A stretch of DNA of 18,709 nt from CAYGZQ01 sp964354375 [NCBI: uncultured Planctomycetota bacterium] (GCA_964354375.1 CAYGZQ010000073.1:1-18709); one strand, 5' to 3'. Numbered from the stretch's first letter, positions 6,872 through 14,157 are shown. Numbers and translations are program-made. Notes: a model not told the origin generated them from the sequence alone.

Positions 6872-8680
6872 ATGAACCGAACATCAGTGCTCTGCGCGGC
6901 GCTGCTGGTGGCCGCGCTCGTGGTATTCGGGTGCTCACAAGGGGCGGTCAACCCGTTGACACCCGGTCCCGACACCACGCCCGGCTTGAGTCGGGCGGAC
7001 AACGGCGTCCAGACACAGCTTTGGGGGTACTATGACATCTACCTCGACCTCGAGGCCGAAACGGCCGAGGCCGTGGTGAACCGCAACGTAACGTATGCGG
7101 TGAACATCGTCAACATTCTCAACAAACATCCGCAGGCTCTTGGTTTCGCTTTCAATGGGACCTCCGTCACTTCTGACTACATCGATGTTGACCTTGATCT
7201 CAGCATCACTCATCCGTTCGCCGGAAATCCCGGCCTTAACGGATACGATGTGCGCGGGATCGTTGTCTGCGACGGCCAGGGAACGATGCAGTACAACACC
7301 GACCTGGTTTACCCCGTCAACGGGCCCGACCAGTTCATGCTGAACGCCGACGGGTACTCGAGATGGTTCAACAAGACCGAGTTCACCGTCCCCGGCCTGT
7401 TCGGATACACAAAGGGATTCGCCGCGTCCAAGAATCTGACCGGCAACGCGACTCTCAATCCCTACAAGTACTTCACCGACGGCCTGAGCGCCACTGACAA
7501 TGTCGTCGATTACATTGTCGCCAACGCGGGCGCCCACGGGGTATTCTCCTCGGGCGCGACCAATACCCGGCAGTACATCCTCAGGTTCCCGATTCCGACG
7601 CCGGGAGTGCAGTACGGGTACGCGATAGTGGCGAACTGGAAGGGCGCGATGCCTGCCGACCATCCCGCCAACGCTCCGGAAGCCGTGGCATGCAGTGCCG
7701 AGGTCACGGACGACATTTACTACGTCGGTCCCGGTGACAAGGGCGGAGACCTCATTCTGGACATCAGCATGTGCTGGTGGGACGATCTTCCCTCACAGAT
7801 CCACATCGAGTCGACGGTCCTCGGCAGCCCGTATGCGCTGTCGCCGTCGGAGATGGTGCCCGTGACATCGGGCGATCATGTCGCCACCTGGCATGTGGAG
7901 ATTCCGGCGGATAACATCACCGGCACTCAGGACAACGAGTTCTGGGTGATCGCGGAGCAGGACGGGTTTGACTACCAGAGTCCGTTCGGAGTGCCGAACC
8001 TGGCCGATACGGATACCCTTGCCGCAATGTTCCGATACGCTCTCTTCGTGTCGGATACCCCTTACAACCAGCCGCCGGAGATTACTTCCGGAGTAGATGG
8101 AAATCCTGAGGCGGTTGTCGCCACGATCGAGTCCTACTCGGTGACTGCAAACGATCCCGACGGGGATCCCCTGACTTATGAATGGTGGGTTACGGAATCT
8201 GTCTCCGGGGATCTCTATCTGACCGGCCCGGGTGACGGCGCGGGCAACCTTGAAGTGAACTGGAGTGCCGCCTCAGTCGGAGAAATATACAACATCGACT
8301 GCGGGGTGAGCGACGGGATCGCGGCGACCGGCGCGACCACGCTTGCGGTCACAATCGTCGAGCCGCCCAATATGCCCCCGATCATAATCTCGGGCATCGA
8401 CGGGAACGCCGTTCCCCCACCCACGGCGGTGGAGCAGTATACCGTGACTGCGTCCGATCCCGAGATGGACCCGCTGACATACGATTGGACAGTGATGAAC
8501 ATGGGCAATCTTCAGGTGGTGATAAGCGGCGAGGGGGATGGGAACGGAGGCCTTACCATCGACTGGGCGAACGATGTCGGAGCGCTGGATGGGGAAAAGT
8601 ACCTGATCAGGTGCCTGGTCAGCGATCCATACAACCTGCCGGTGCAGGCGATACCTCTCACGGTCACCATCACCGAATAG
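6872..8680 (+). CDS. Lipoprotein Lp3: conserved head plus two Ig-like modules
   Basis: A 602-residue predicted lipoprotein and paralog of Lp2. ATG 6872 follows AGGGAGG (6859-6865). The signal peptide ends VVFG-C21. Residues about 49-398 align with the Lp2 head with almost no gaps (LWGYYDIYLD, VVNRNVTYAVNIV, NGYDVRGI, GYSRWFNKTEFTVPGLFGYT, GVFSSGATNTR, YALFVSDTP). Residues about 400-496 and 502-600 are two related Ig/cadherin-like modules, each beginning PPxIxSGxDGN and carrying a (A/S)xDPxxDPLTYxW motif. These modules also match the second Ig-like module of Lp2. The terminal sandwich of Lp2 is absent. It is probably lipid-anchored in the envelope or exposed at the surface. The head has no function I can name; I see no catalytic motif in it. 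Confidence 0.8.
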   Translation: MNRTSVLCAALLVAALVVFGCSQGAVNPLTPGPDTTPGLSRADNGVQTQLWGYYDIYLDLEAETAEAVVNRNVTYAVNIVNILNKHPQALGFAFNGTSVTSDYIDVDLDLSITHPFAGNPGLNGYDVRGIVVCDGQGTMQYNTDLVYPVNGPDQFMLNADGYSRWFNKTEFTVPGLFGYTKGFAASKNLTGNATLNPYKYFTDGLSATDNVVDYIVANAGAHGVFSSGATNTRQYILRFPIPTPGVQYGYAIVANWKGAMPADHPANAPEAVACSAEVTDDIYYVGPGDKGGDLILDISMCWWDDLPSQIHIESTVLGSPYALSPSEMVPVTSGDHVATWHVEIPADNITGTQDNEFWVIAEQDGFDYQSPFGVPNLADTDTLAAMFRYALFVSDTPYNQPPEITSGVDGNPEAVVATIESYSVTANDPDGDPLTYEWWVTESVSGDLYLTGPGDGAGNLEVNWSAASVGEIYNIDCGVSDGIAATGATTLAVTIVEPPNMPPIIISGIDGNAVPPPTAVEQYTVTASDPEMDPLTYDWTVMNMGNLQVVISGEGDGNGGLTIDWANDVGALDGEKYLIRCLVSDPYNLPVQAIPLTVTITE

Positions 8681-8708
8681 CTTCCTGTCTTTTCGCGACC
8701 AAGAAACA

Positions 8709-8733
8709 CCCCCGAGCGATCGGGGGTTTTTTT
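8709..8733 (+). terminator. Intrinsic terminator between Lp3 and the ABC exporter gene
   Basis: CCCCCGA (8709-8715) pairs with TCGGGGG (8720-8726) around GCGA and is followed by seven Ts. It ends the Lp3 transcript. The hairpin also faces the convergent ABC gene, whose stop is 9 bases further on, but the opposite strand lacks a good T-run. Confidence 0.9.
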
Positions 8734-8741
8734 GCCGTCCA

Positions 8742-10526
8742 TTACTCCCTGTCGGCTATTTCTTCGACTTCATAGAGTTCCCTGTACACACCGGGTCGGC
8801 CGATCAGCTCGTCGTGGGTACCGCGATCGACGATCTCGCCGGCCTTCATGACGATGATCTCGCTTGCGTTGCGGATGGTCGTGAGGCGATGGGCGATTAT
8901 GAACGTGGTGCGACCCTGCATCAGTCGCTCGAGCGCCGCCTGCACCAGTTTCTCGCTCTCCGTGTCGAGATTCGATGTCGCCTCATCGAGAATGAGTATC
9001 CTCGGGTCTTTCAGGATGGCGCGAGCGATGGAAACGCGCTGACGCTGCCCGCCCGAGAGCTTCGTGCCGCGCTCGCCGACCACCGTGTCATACCCGTTTT
9101 CGAGCTGCATGATGAAATCGTGAGCGTTTGCGGACCCGGCCGCTTGCCTGATCTCCTCGTCCGATGCGTCCAGCTTCCCGTACGCGATGTTTTCCCTGAC
9201 CGTTCCGTGGAACAAAATCGTTTCCTGGGGGACTATTCCCAGATGCTTGCGAAGGCTCTCAACTTTGATTGCACGCACATCGTGTCCGTCCACGAGTACC
9301 TCGCCATGGGAGACATCGTAAAATCTCGGTATCAGCTTGGCGAGAGACGATTTCCCGGCGCCGGACGGTCCGACGAACGCGATCACACCGCCAGGCTCGG
9401 CGAGTACATTGATCCCTTTCAGCACTTCTTCGCCCGTGGAGTATCTGAAGTTGACGTTTCGGAACTCGACGCGTCCCCGGCATTTGTCGAGATCGATCGC
9501 GTCGGGGGAATCCTGGATCGTGGGCTCGATGTGCATGAAGGCGAAAATCCGGTCGGCTGCCGCGAGAGTGTCCTGGAACGCCATGTACGTGCGTCCCAGC
9601 TTGTTCGCCTCATCGTTCGTCTTGTACAGGAGCGCGATGATCATGACGAGCTGTCCTGAAGTGATCCAGCCCTCCCCGACCTGCCATGTCCCGAAGACAA
9701 GAAGGATGCCGAGACCCAGGCCGCCCGCGAGCATCAGCAGGGGGACCATGACCGCTTCGATCATGGCGCGACGCATTTCGGTCCTGTAGGCGTTCTCGTT
9801 CACCTTCCCGAATTTCATGATCTCGAAGGCCTCGTTCGCGAACGATCGCACAACCTGGATCGCGGAGATGCTCTCCTGCAGCTCCCCGGAGACATCCGCC
9901 AGCGCCTCCTGCACTCGCAGCGCGGCCTTCCTTATCCGCCTCGCGCCCGCCTGCACAACAACCACGACCAGCGGAATCACGATGATCCCCGCCAGCATGA
10001 GCGTCGGACTCGCCACCACCATCATCGTCAGGAAAACCAATATCGCAGGCGGACCCTGGATCAGCATGGGCAACTGCTTCCCGGCGAACTCCCGGATGCG
10101 CAGTACGTCCGTCGTGATCCAGCTCATTATCTGTCCGGTCTTCTTCGATTCATAAAAATCGAGTCCGAGTTTCTGCAGATGATTGTAGATCGACTGCCTC
10201 AGGTCCTTGATCAGCCACTGACCTACCCGGTTAGTGAGGAGTACCTCGGCGCCTTTCTGGATTCCCTGTCCGAAGATCAACACCGCGACGATGGCGATTA
10301 TGCCCCAGGCGACCGCGTAATGCTCCCTCAGGTTCGGCTGAGCGATCACATTGTCCGTGAACAGCTTCACCATGTAATACAGGCCGCCTTCCAGGGCGAT
10401 CCAGGAAGCGAGTACGAGACACCACAGGAATACGAACAGTTTCTGTTCTTTGAGCCGACCCAGCAGGAGGCGGGCCGTCTGACGACGGTCGAACTCGATG
10501 GGGGGCTTTCTGAGCTGGACTTTCAT
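8742..10526 (-). CDS. ABC exporter, fused membrane and ATPase domains (MsbA-like half transporter)
   Basis: A 594-residue type IV (type I exporter-fold) ABC half transporter that should work as a homodimer in the inner membrane. The membrane domain covers about residues 25-330, with hydrophobic segments near 31-55, 70-92, 150-195 and 250-300. The ATPase domain follows: Walker A GPSGAGKS at 386-393, Q-loop VPQE with Q434, signature LSGGQ at 490-494, Walker B ILILDE ending at D514-E515, and the switch His in AHR at 546. All motifs are intact. This group includes lipid A and multidrug exporters, and the cargo cannot be told from the sequence. ATG 10526 is preceded by GGAAAG. It begins 16 bases after the stop of the upstream epimerase gene, so the two are probably cotranscribed. 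Confidence 0.92.
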   Translation of the reverse strand: MKVQLRKPPIEFDRRQTARLLLGRLKEQKLFVFLWCLVLASWIALEGGLYYMVKLFTDNVIAQPNLREHYAVAWGIIAIVAVLIFGQGIQKGAEVLLTNRVGQWLIKDLRQSIYNHLQKLGLDFYESKKTGQIMSWITTDVLRIREFAGKQLPMLIQGPPAILVFLTMMVVASPTLMLAGIIVIPLVVVVVQAGARRIRKAALRVQEALADVSGELQESISAIQVVRSFANEAFEIMKFGKVNENAYRTEMRRAMIEAVMVPLLMLAGGLGLGILLVFGTWQVGEGWITSGQLVMIIALLYKTNDEANKLGRTYMAFQDTLAAADRIFAFMHIEPTIQDSPDAIDLDKCRGRVEFRNVNFRYSTGEEVLKGINVLAEPGGVIAFVGPSGAGKSSLAKLIPRFYDVSHGEVLVDGHDVRAIKVESLRKHLGIVPQETILFHGTVRENIAYGKLDASDEEIRQAAGSANAHDFIMQLENGYDTVVGERGTKLSGGQRQRVSIARAILKDPRILILDEATSNLDTESEKLVQAALERLMQGRTTFIIAHRLTTIRNASEIIVMKAGEIVDRGTHDELIGRPGVYRELYEVEEIADRE

Positions 10527-10542
10527 TCTTTCCGTATGCCTG

Positions 10543-11568
10543 TCACCTTTGCGGCGGTTTGCCGGTCAACGGTTTGATCTTGATCATGCCGCGCTGGTAG
10601 AAGTACCAGATCGCCTTTTCGAGCGCCTCGCGTATCGGAGTGAACTTGAGCCCGAGCTCGCGCACGGCCTTTTCAGAAGTGAAGAAAGGCGGGAGAGCGG
10701 TCATTCGAGCCCCCCCGCTCGTCAGCACCGGAGCCTTCTTTGTCACCGCGCTCGACCAGCATTCCATCAGACCGGCGGAGAATATCGTCATCCCTCTGGA
10801 GAACTTCCTTCGGAGCTTCGGGACGCCGGTGATGTCCGACGTGAGATCGAATAGCTCCTTCAGGGTCATGTTCCGGTTGGTCAGTATGTATCCTTCGCCG
10901 ATCCGCCCTTTCTCGAACGCGAGCAGGTGACCCTCGCCGACATCATCGACATCGATCACGCTGAACCCTCCGTCATAGTACGCCGGTATCTTCCCGTTTA
11001 TGAAATCGACATACATCTGGCCGGTCGGAGTGGGTTTGATATCTCCCCATCCTATGGGAGCGGAGGGGTAGGTGATGATAATCGGAGCACCCTGGGCGAT
11101 GAATTCCTTCGCCACCTGGCAGGCTAGAAATTTCGATTTCGTGTACGGATCCTTTGTCCACTCGAGGTTCCATTCGACCGTTTCATCGGAGGGCTTGCCG
11201 TCGTCGCGATGTCCGATCGCCGCGACCGAGGACGTGTAGATGATCTTCCCGACGCCGGCATCGAGAGCCGCTCGAAGCATCGCGCGGGTGCCGTCCACAT
11301 TCGTTTTCAGAAGCAGGTCCCTGTCCCTGACCCACATGGAAAACATCGCCGCGACATGAAACACCGCGTCGACCCCTTCGCAGGCTTTCTTCAGAGAATC
11401 GGGATCGGTGAGGTCCCCATCGACGCGCTCGTAATCCAGGTGCTTCACCTGATCGATGTGTTTGTCGGACCGGATCATGAGCTTGAGTTCCAGTCCGCGC
11501 TTTTTCGCCGCATCGGCGACTGCCCGTCCGATGAATCCCGTTGCGCCGGTGATGAGTACTTTGGTCAT
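10543..11568 (-). CDS. NAD(P)-dependent extended SDR: sugar epimerase / dihydroflavonol reductase-like
   Basis: A 341-residue extended short-chain dehydrogenase. The Rossmann motif GATGFIG is at residues 8-14, the catalytic Ser region is TSS at 112-114, and the YxxxK pair is Y142 and K146 (PYTKSK). The overall pattern (MTKVLITGATGFIG, DGDLTDPDSL, VFHVAA, NVDGT, TSSVAAIG) is closest, from memory, to the dihydroflavonol-4-reductase and HpnA-like hopanoid-associated epimerase group. No hopanoid genes are in the window, so HpnA is not claimed. It should act in the cytoplasm on a nucleotide sugar, sterol or related alcohol/ketone. It is the first gene of a likely two-gene unit with the ABC exporter, which may hint at a modified lipid or glycolipid being made and exported. 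This functional link is inference. Confidence 0.85.
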   Translation of the reverse strand: MTKVLITGATGFIGRAVADAAKKRGLELKLMIRSDKHIDQVKHLDYERVDGDLTDPDSLKKACEGVDAVFHVAAMFSMWVRDRDLLLKTNVDGTRAMLRAALDAGVGKIIYTSSVAAIGHRDDGKPSDETVEWNLEWTKDPYTKSKFLACQVAKEFIAQGAPIIITYPSAPIGWGDIKPTPTGQMYVDFINGKIPAYYDGGFSVIDVDDVGEGHLLAFEKGRIGEGYILTNRNMTLKELFDLTSDITGVPKLRRKFSRGMTIFSAGLMECWSSAVTKKAPVLTSGGARMTALPPFFTSEKAVRELGLKFTPIREALEKAIWYFYQRGMIKIKPLTGKPPQR

Positions 11569-11579
11569 GACACATTACC

Positions 11580-11596
11580 CCCCGGAAAATCCGGGG
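11580..11596 (-). promoter_or_regulatory. Hairpin overlapping the likely ribosome site of the epimerase gene
   Basis: CCCCGGA and TCCGGGG form a perfect 7-bp stem with an AAA loop. On the mRNA strand the 3' arm runs into GGGGGG, the only purine-rich stretch just before ATG 11568. Folding could mask the ribosome site. Whether it regulates is inferred only from position. Confidence 0.35.
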
Positions 11597-11621
11597 AGGG
11601 AATGTTAGCATTTTCCAAAGA

Positions 11622-11676
11622 ACCTCACCCCCTGTCCCCCTCTCCACAAGGTGGAGAGGGGGTTAGGGAGTGAGGT
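11622..11676. repeat. C/G-rich interspersed palindrome, copy 2
   Basis: This 55-bp palindrome begins ACCTCACCCCC, is centred on CTCCACAAGGTGGAG and ends GGGAGTGAGGT. It is part of the 342-base gap between the epimerase and the pilin-like protein gene, next to the nested repeat that starts at 11682. Confidence 0.85.
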
Positions 11677-11681
11677 CAGTC

Positions 11682-11901
11682 GTAGCCCGGCAATGCATGA
11701 GGCTGTCTCAAAACTCAATGAACTGGTGACAAAGGAGTTGGATCGGGAGGGCGAGGCTCCCGCCGAGCCGCACTATCACAGCCGTTACGGCTCAGCGGGA
11801 GCTTCGCCCTCCCGAATTTGGCGGAACGTTGAGGGTTTTGAGACAGCCTCTGCATTTGCCGGGTTACATATCATGTCCCGGCGAATGCATCGCCGGGCTA
11901 C
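11682..11901. mobile_element. Nested three-layer inverted repeat, possible composite MITE
   Basis: Three inverted repeats are nested. The outer pair GTAGCCCGGCRATGCAT lies at 11682-11698 and, reversed, at 11885-11901 (16 of 17 match). The middle pair GAGGCTGTCTCAAAAC lies at 11699-11714 and, reversed, at 11835-11850 (perfect). The core palindrome of the GGGAGGGCGAGGCTCC family lies at 11743-11815. A further CCCGGCAAATGCA copy abuts the middle pair at 11851-11863, and 11877-11897 is a 21-bp palindrome. No protein is encoded. The structure suggests one element inserted in another, or a layered non-autonomous element. No target duplication was identified. Confidence 0.55.
11743..11815. repeat. 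Palindromic GGGAGGGCGAGGCTCC-family repeat, full copy
   Basis: The arms start TCGGGAGGGCGAGGCTCC and end GGGAGCTTCGCCCTCCCGA, with an inner stem CGAGCCG...CGGCTCA around ACTATCACAGCCGTTA. The half copy at 1555-1580 matches its left arm. From memory, this sequence is dispersed in several environmental bacterial genomes. It reads as GEAPAEP/SAGASPSR peptides in spurious open frames. Confidence 0.8.
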
Positions 11902-11910
11902 TGTTGCTTC

Positions 11911-13176
11911 TTACATAACCGCTTTTCGTTCATACAGAGTGCCGGTCTCGGAAAGATAGCAGTAGTGCGGCATCTCCCTGAGAGTGTCGAACGGCCAGGA
12001 GAGTACGTACGCGATTCCGCCCTCGTCGATGTAAAGATCCTCAACCCCGAACCCGTCGGTTATCTCGTCCTCCTCAAGCCAGACATGCCTGCCTTGCGTT
12101 TCCCAGGCCTTCTGCTCCGCCTCGATGATCGCGTCCCATGAATGCAGTACAAGCTCGGTATCGGACGGGATCAATTCGACGACAACCTGACTGGAGTCAA
12201 CCATGAAGATGCCCAGTTCGTCAGAGCATTCGTCGCTGGGAAGCGCGACAACTGCGAAATCAGTCTTGTCGCGGTTCAAAGTCCAGATGAGCCTGTACTC
12301 CTCCACCATGGTCTCCGGAGTGTAGCCTTCCGCGATAAAGAGATCGTCCGAAAGGTCTTGGAACGAGCCGAACTGTTCGCCGCCCCTGATGCTTCGGTAG
12401 GCCAGCTCGCTTGATGCGATCGATCTCAGCGTGCCCTTCGCGCGGGCCTCGAAACCGAGTAGTCGATCATATCCTCTCCATTCAGCGAGAGTGGAGCCGA
12501 TCTCGGAATCGTACAAGCCGACAAAATACGCGAGACCGGTGCCGGATAGATAGGCTGAGCCGGGGTCGCCCAGCAGGCAATCCTGGGTCCACTTGGCGAG
12601 AAAGGACGTGCTTTCCGAGTTCAGAAGTAGCGTAATCGGATGCCATCGATCGTGGAGCTCAGGGACATCGATGAACGAATATTGGCCGGCGCCCGTTATC
12701 TCATCATTCTCGGCGTCCACGATCGGGTTGAGGTTATGCTCGTCATACCCATCCGATTCGGCTTGCGTGAACGCAAACACTTCCCCCACCGAATCGATCA
12801 TCAGCCCGATCATCTCGGGATCGTCCTTGGGCAATGCGACGATGGCGAAATCGGATCGATCCTCGTTCAGGAACCATTGCAGCGTGAAGCCCTGCGGAGC
12901 GTCGTCCGGATGCGCGTAGAAAAAGGGCACTGCATCGATAAGCTCTTCAGGGAAACCGTACTTGCCGTTTCCCGGACCCTCGAGATAGGCCTGTTCATTG
13001 GAGGCCAGGAGTCTAAGCTCGATGGCCGCATGTTCGAGAAGGTGCGGTCCCAGCCATTTCCAGAGTTCGGCTTGCTGGGTGGAGTCGGTCTGCATGACAA
13101 GCGCAGGGTGAGCTGGAGAGACGTTGGAGATCGCAAGCAGAGCGATAAGAGTGAGCGCGGGAAGATAGATTCTCAT
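11911..13176 (-). CDS. Exported protein with two pilin-like globular domains
   Basis: A 421-residue exported protein. ATG 13176 follows a strong GGAGGTGA (13189-13182); the frame extends upstream to 13221 without a better start. Residues 1-25 are a signal peptide with a likely cleavage near SPAHPA. The protein contains an internal duplication about 196 residues apart: LRLLASNEQAY (54-64) matches LRSIASSELAY (250-260), and LQWFLNEDRSDFAIVALPKD (99-118) matches LIWTLNRDKTDFAVVALPSD (296-315). Each unit resembles the soluble head of type IV pilin or GspG-like proteins. The prepilin cleavage site and N-terminal pilin helix are absent. A mature N-terminus beginning LVMQ resembles the neighbouring protein's SLLMQ. 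The function is unknown; a periplasmic or surface structural role is guessed. Confidence 0.7.
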   Translation of the reverse strand: MRIYLPALTLIALLAISNVSPAHPALVMQTDSTQQAELWKWLGPHLLEHAAIELRLLASNEQAYLEGPGNGKYGFPEELIDAVPFFYAHPDDAPQGFTLQWFLNEDRSDFAIVALPKDDPEMIGLMIDSVGEVFAFTQAESDGYDEHNLNPIVDAENDEITGAGQYSFIDVPELHDRWHPITLLLNSESTSFLAKWTQDCLLGDPGSAYLSGTGLAYFVGLYDSEIGSTLAEWRGYDRLLGFEARAKGTLRSIASSELAYRSIRGGEQFGSFQDLSDDLFIAEGYTPETMVEEYRLIWTLNRDKTDFAVVALPSDECSDELGIFMVDSSQVVVELIPSDTELVLHSWDAIIEAEQKAWETQGRHVWLEEDEITDGFGVEDLYIDEGGIAYVLSWPFDTLREMPHYCYLSETGTLYERKAVM

Positions 13177-13196
13177 TTGGGTCACCTCCAGTATAG

Positions 13197-13270
13197 ATAC
13201 CCCCCCTGCAGTCCCCCCCAAAGGGTGGGACGGTGAGAAGAGGGCTCCCTGTAGTCCCCCCCTCAGGGGG
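13197..13270. repeat. C-rich repeat region with imperfect direct repeats
   Basis: CCCTGCAGTCCCCCCC (13204-13219) is repeated as CCCTGTAGTCCCCCCC (13247-13262), followed by a CCCCCC-TCA-GGGGGG hairpin (ending near 13271). On the minus strand, which is the mRNA strand of both flanking genes, this gives several runs of six or seven Gs that could form a G-quadruplex. It fills nearly the whole gap between the two pilin-like genes. Confidence 0.65.
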
Positions 13271-13276
13271 GCTTCC

Positions 13277-13996
13277 TCACTCGATCTGTCGTGTGTCGCC
13301 GATCATGTAGCCCGCAAACGACGCTATATAGACCAGCGAATCGTCCGGAATGTACATCCCCTCCCGATTCTTGCTGAACGGAACGAGCACGTAGCTCGTT
13401 CCCTCCCGGTTGAGCCTCACCTGCAGCGGCGGATCATAGGAAAGAAGCTTGAAGCCGTTCAGATATTCGTACAGTCCGCTTGACCAGTATATTTCGTTCT
13501 CCGTCTCCCTAACCGACGCCCAGTCCTGGTTCGGGTCTCCCTGAACTGAAGGCGTGATAAGGACCACCTGCCGGTTGTCCGAGATCATGAAGGGACGGAG
13601 GTCGTTCTGGAGCGGTTCGGCAACCAGCGTGAAACCCTGGTGCCCGGACGGCAGGTAGAACGTGATGCTGTAGCTCGCGGCGAGGCTTTTTCCCGTCTGG
13701 TTGGGCTGGAGATAACCCGACCTTACCAGGTCCTGAAGATAGGCGTACTGTCCGGCGGTCCGGTTGGTCGAGTAGCTGTACTCTGCGGCTCCGAGCGAGG
13801 CGAGCGCCTCCCTGGCGTTGTATTCGAGGTCGGTCGCCCTCTCGTTCACGGGCTGGGTGTATGATAGCCCGGCACCCTGCATAAGGAGCGACGCGTGGGC
13901 TGTTCCGCCCCCGAGTGTCAGATGACCGAAAACGATCATCCCGACCAGGGCGCAGAAAATGGCGATATCCGTGTAGCGCGGTTTGGTTCGAGTCAT
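13277..13996 (-). CDS. Exported protein with one pilin-like domain
   Basis: A 239-residue exported protein. ATG 13996 was chosen because the alternative ATG at 14011 overlaps the TATAAT box. The hydrophobic segment at residues 11-30 ends GGGTAHA-SLLMQ, a good signal peptidase I site after A35; without cleavage it would be an anchor. Residues about 58-149 form a pilin-like head: AREALASLGAAEYSYSTNRTAGQYAYLQDLVRSGYL-type opening, then a GFTLVAEP strand and a MISDNRQVVLI ending, the layout typical of GspG or PilA-like heads. The remainder (150-239) repeats the strand-rich style without a recognised family. The N-terminal processing region and the head resemble those of the downstream gene at 11911-13176, so the two are likely paralogs in one transcript. 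There is no GFxxxE prepilin motif, so assembly as a true pilus subunit is doubtful. Confidence 0.72.
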   Translation of the reverse strand: MTRTKPRYTDIAIFCALVGMIVFGHLTLGGGTAHASLLMQGAGLSYTQPVNERATDLEYNAREALASLGAAEYSYSTNRTAGQYAYLQDLVRSGYLQPNQTGKSLAASYSITFYLPSGHQGFTLVAEPLQNDLRPFMISDNRQVVLITPSVQGDPNQDWASVRETENEIYWSSGLYEYLNGFKLLSYDPPLQVRLNREGTSYVLVPFSKNREGMYIPDDSLVYIASFAGYMIGDTRQIE

Positions 13997-14002
13997 ATGG
14001 AC

Positions 14003-14008
14003 ATTATA
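14003..14008 (-). promoter_or_regulatory. -10 box giving a near-leaderless transcript of the pilin-like gene
   Basis: TATAAT on the minus strand ends 6 bases before ATG 13996, so the expected start site is at or within a base or two of the ATG. No ribosome site can fit. No convincing -35 is seen at 16-18 bp; the flanking repeat GGTAGC/GCTACC occupies that position. Confidence 0.5.
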
Positions 14009-14033
14009 CACGACCTTTCGTCCCGGTAGCCGT

Positions 14034-14082
14034 CCCGGTAGCTGCTAGCTTTTTCGTCTTCGAAAAAGTAGCTGCTACCGGG
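14034..14082. repeat. Long hairpin CCCGGTAGC...GCTACCGGG
   Basis: The left arm CCCGGTAGCTGCTAGCTTTTTCG pairs, with one bulge and one mismatch, with CGAAAAAGTAGCTGCTACCGGG around a TCTT loop. CCCGGTAGC also occurs as a direct repeat at 14022-14030. It lies just upstream of the pilin-like gene and abuts the palindrome at 14089. Confidence 0.7.
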
Positions 14083-14088
14083 TCCGGG

Positions 14089-14157
14089 ACCTCACCCCCC
14101 CTGGCCCCCCTCCCCATCCGCCGCGGCGGATGGAGAGGGGGGCCGGGGGGGTGAGGT
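14089..14157. repeat. C/G-rich interspersed palindrome, copy 3 (69 bp, near perfect)
   Basis: This is the best preserved member of the family. It starts ACCTCACCCCCCC, has an alternating centre ATCCGCCGCGGCGGAT and ends GGGGGGGTGAGGT. The two arms differ at only about two positions. It lies between the divergent pilin-like and hisC genes, upstream of the hisC -35. Confidence 0.9.

Noticed and set aside
8814-9659. Plus-strand frame opposite the ABC exporter ATPase domain
   Set aside because: All ABC motifs are on the minus strand; this is the complement.
11651-11959. Open frame encoding GEAPAEP and SAGASPSR peptides
   Set aside because: It is a translation of the palindromic repeats and not a gene. 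It also runs into the end of the pilin-like gene.
13197-13270. Intrinsic terminator after the upstream pilin-like gene
   Set aside because: Hairpins are present but no T-run follows on the minus strand, so it is called a repeat.
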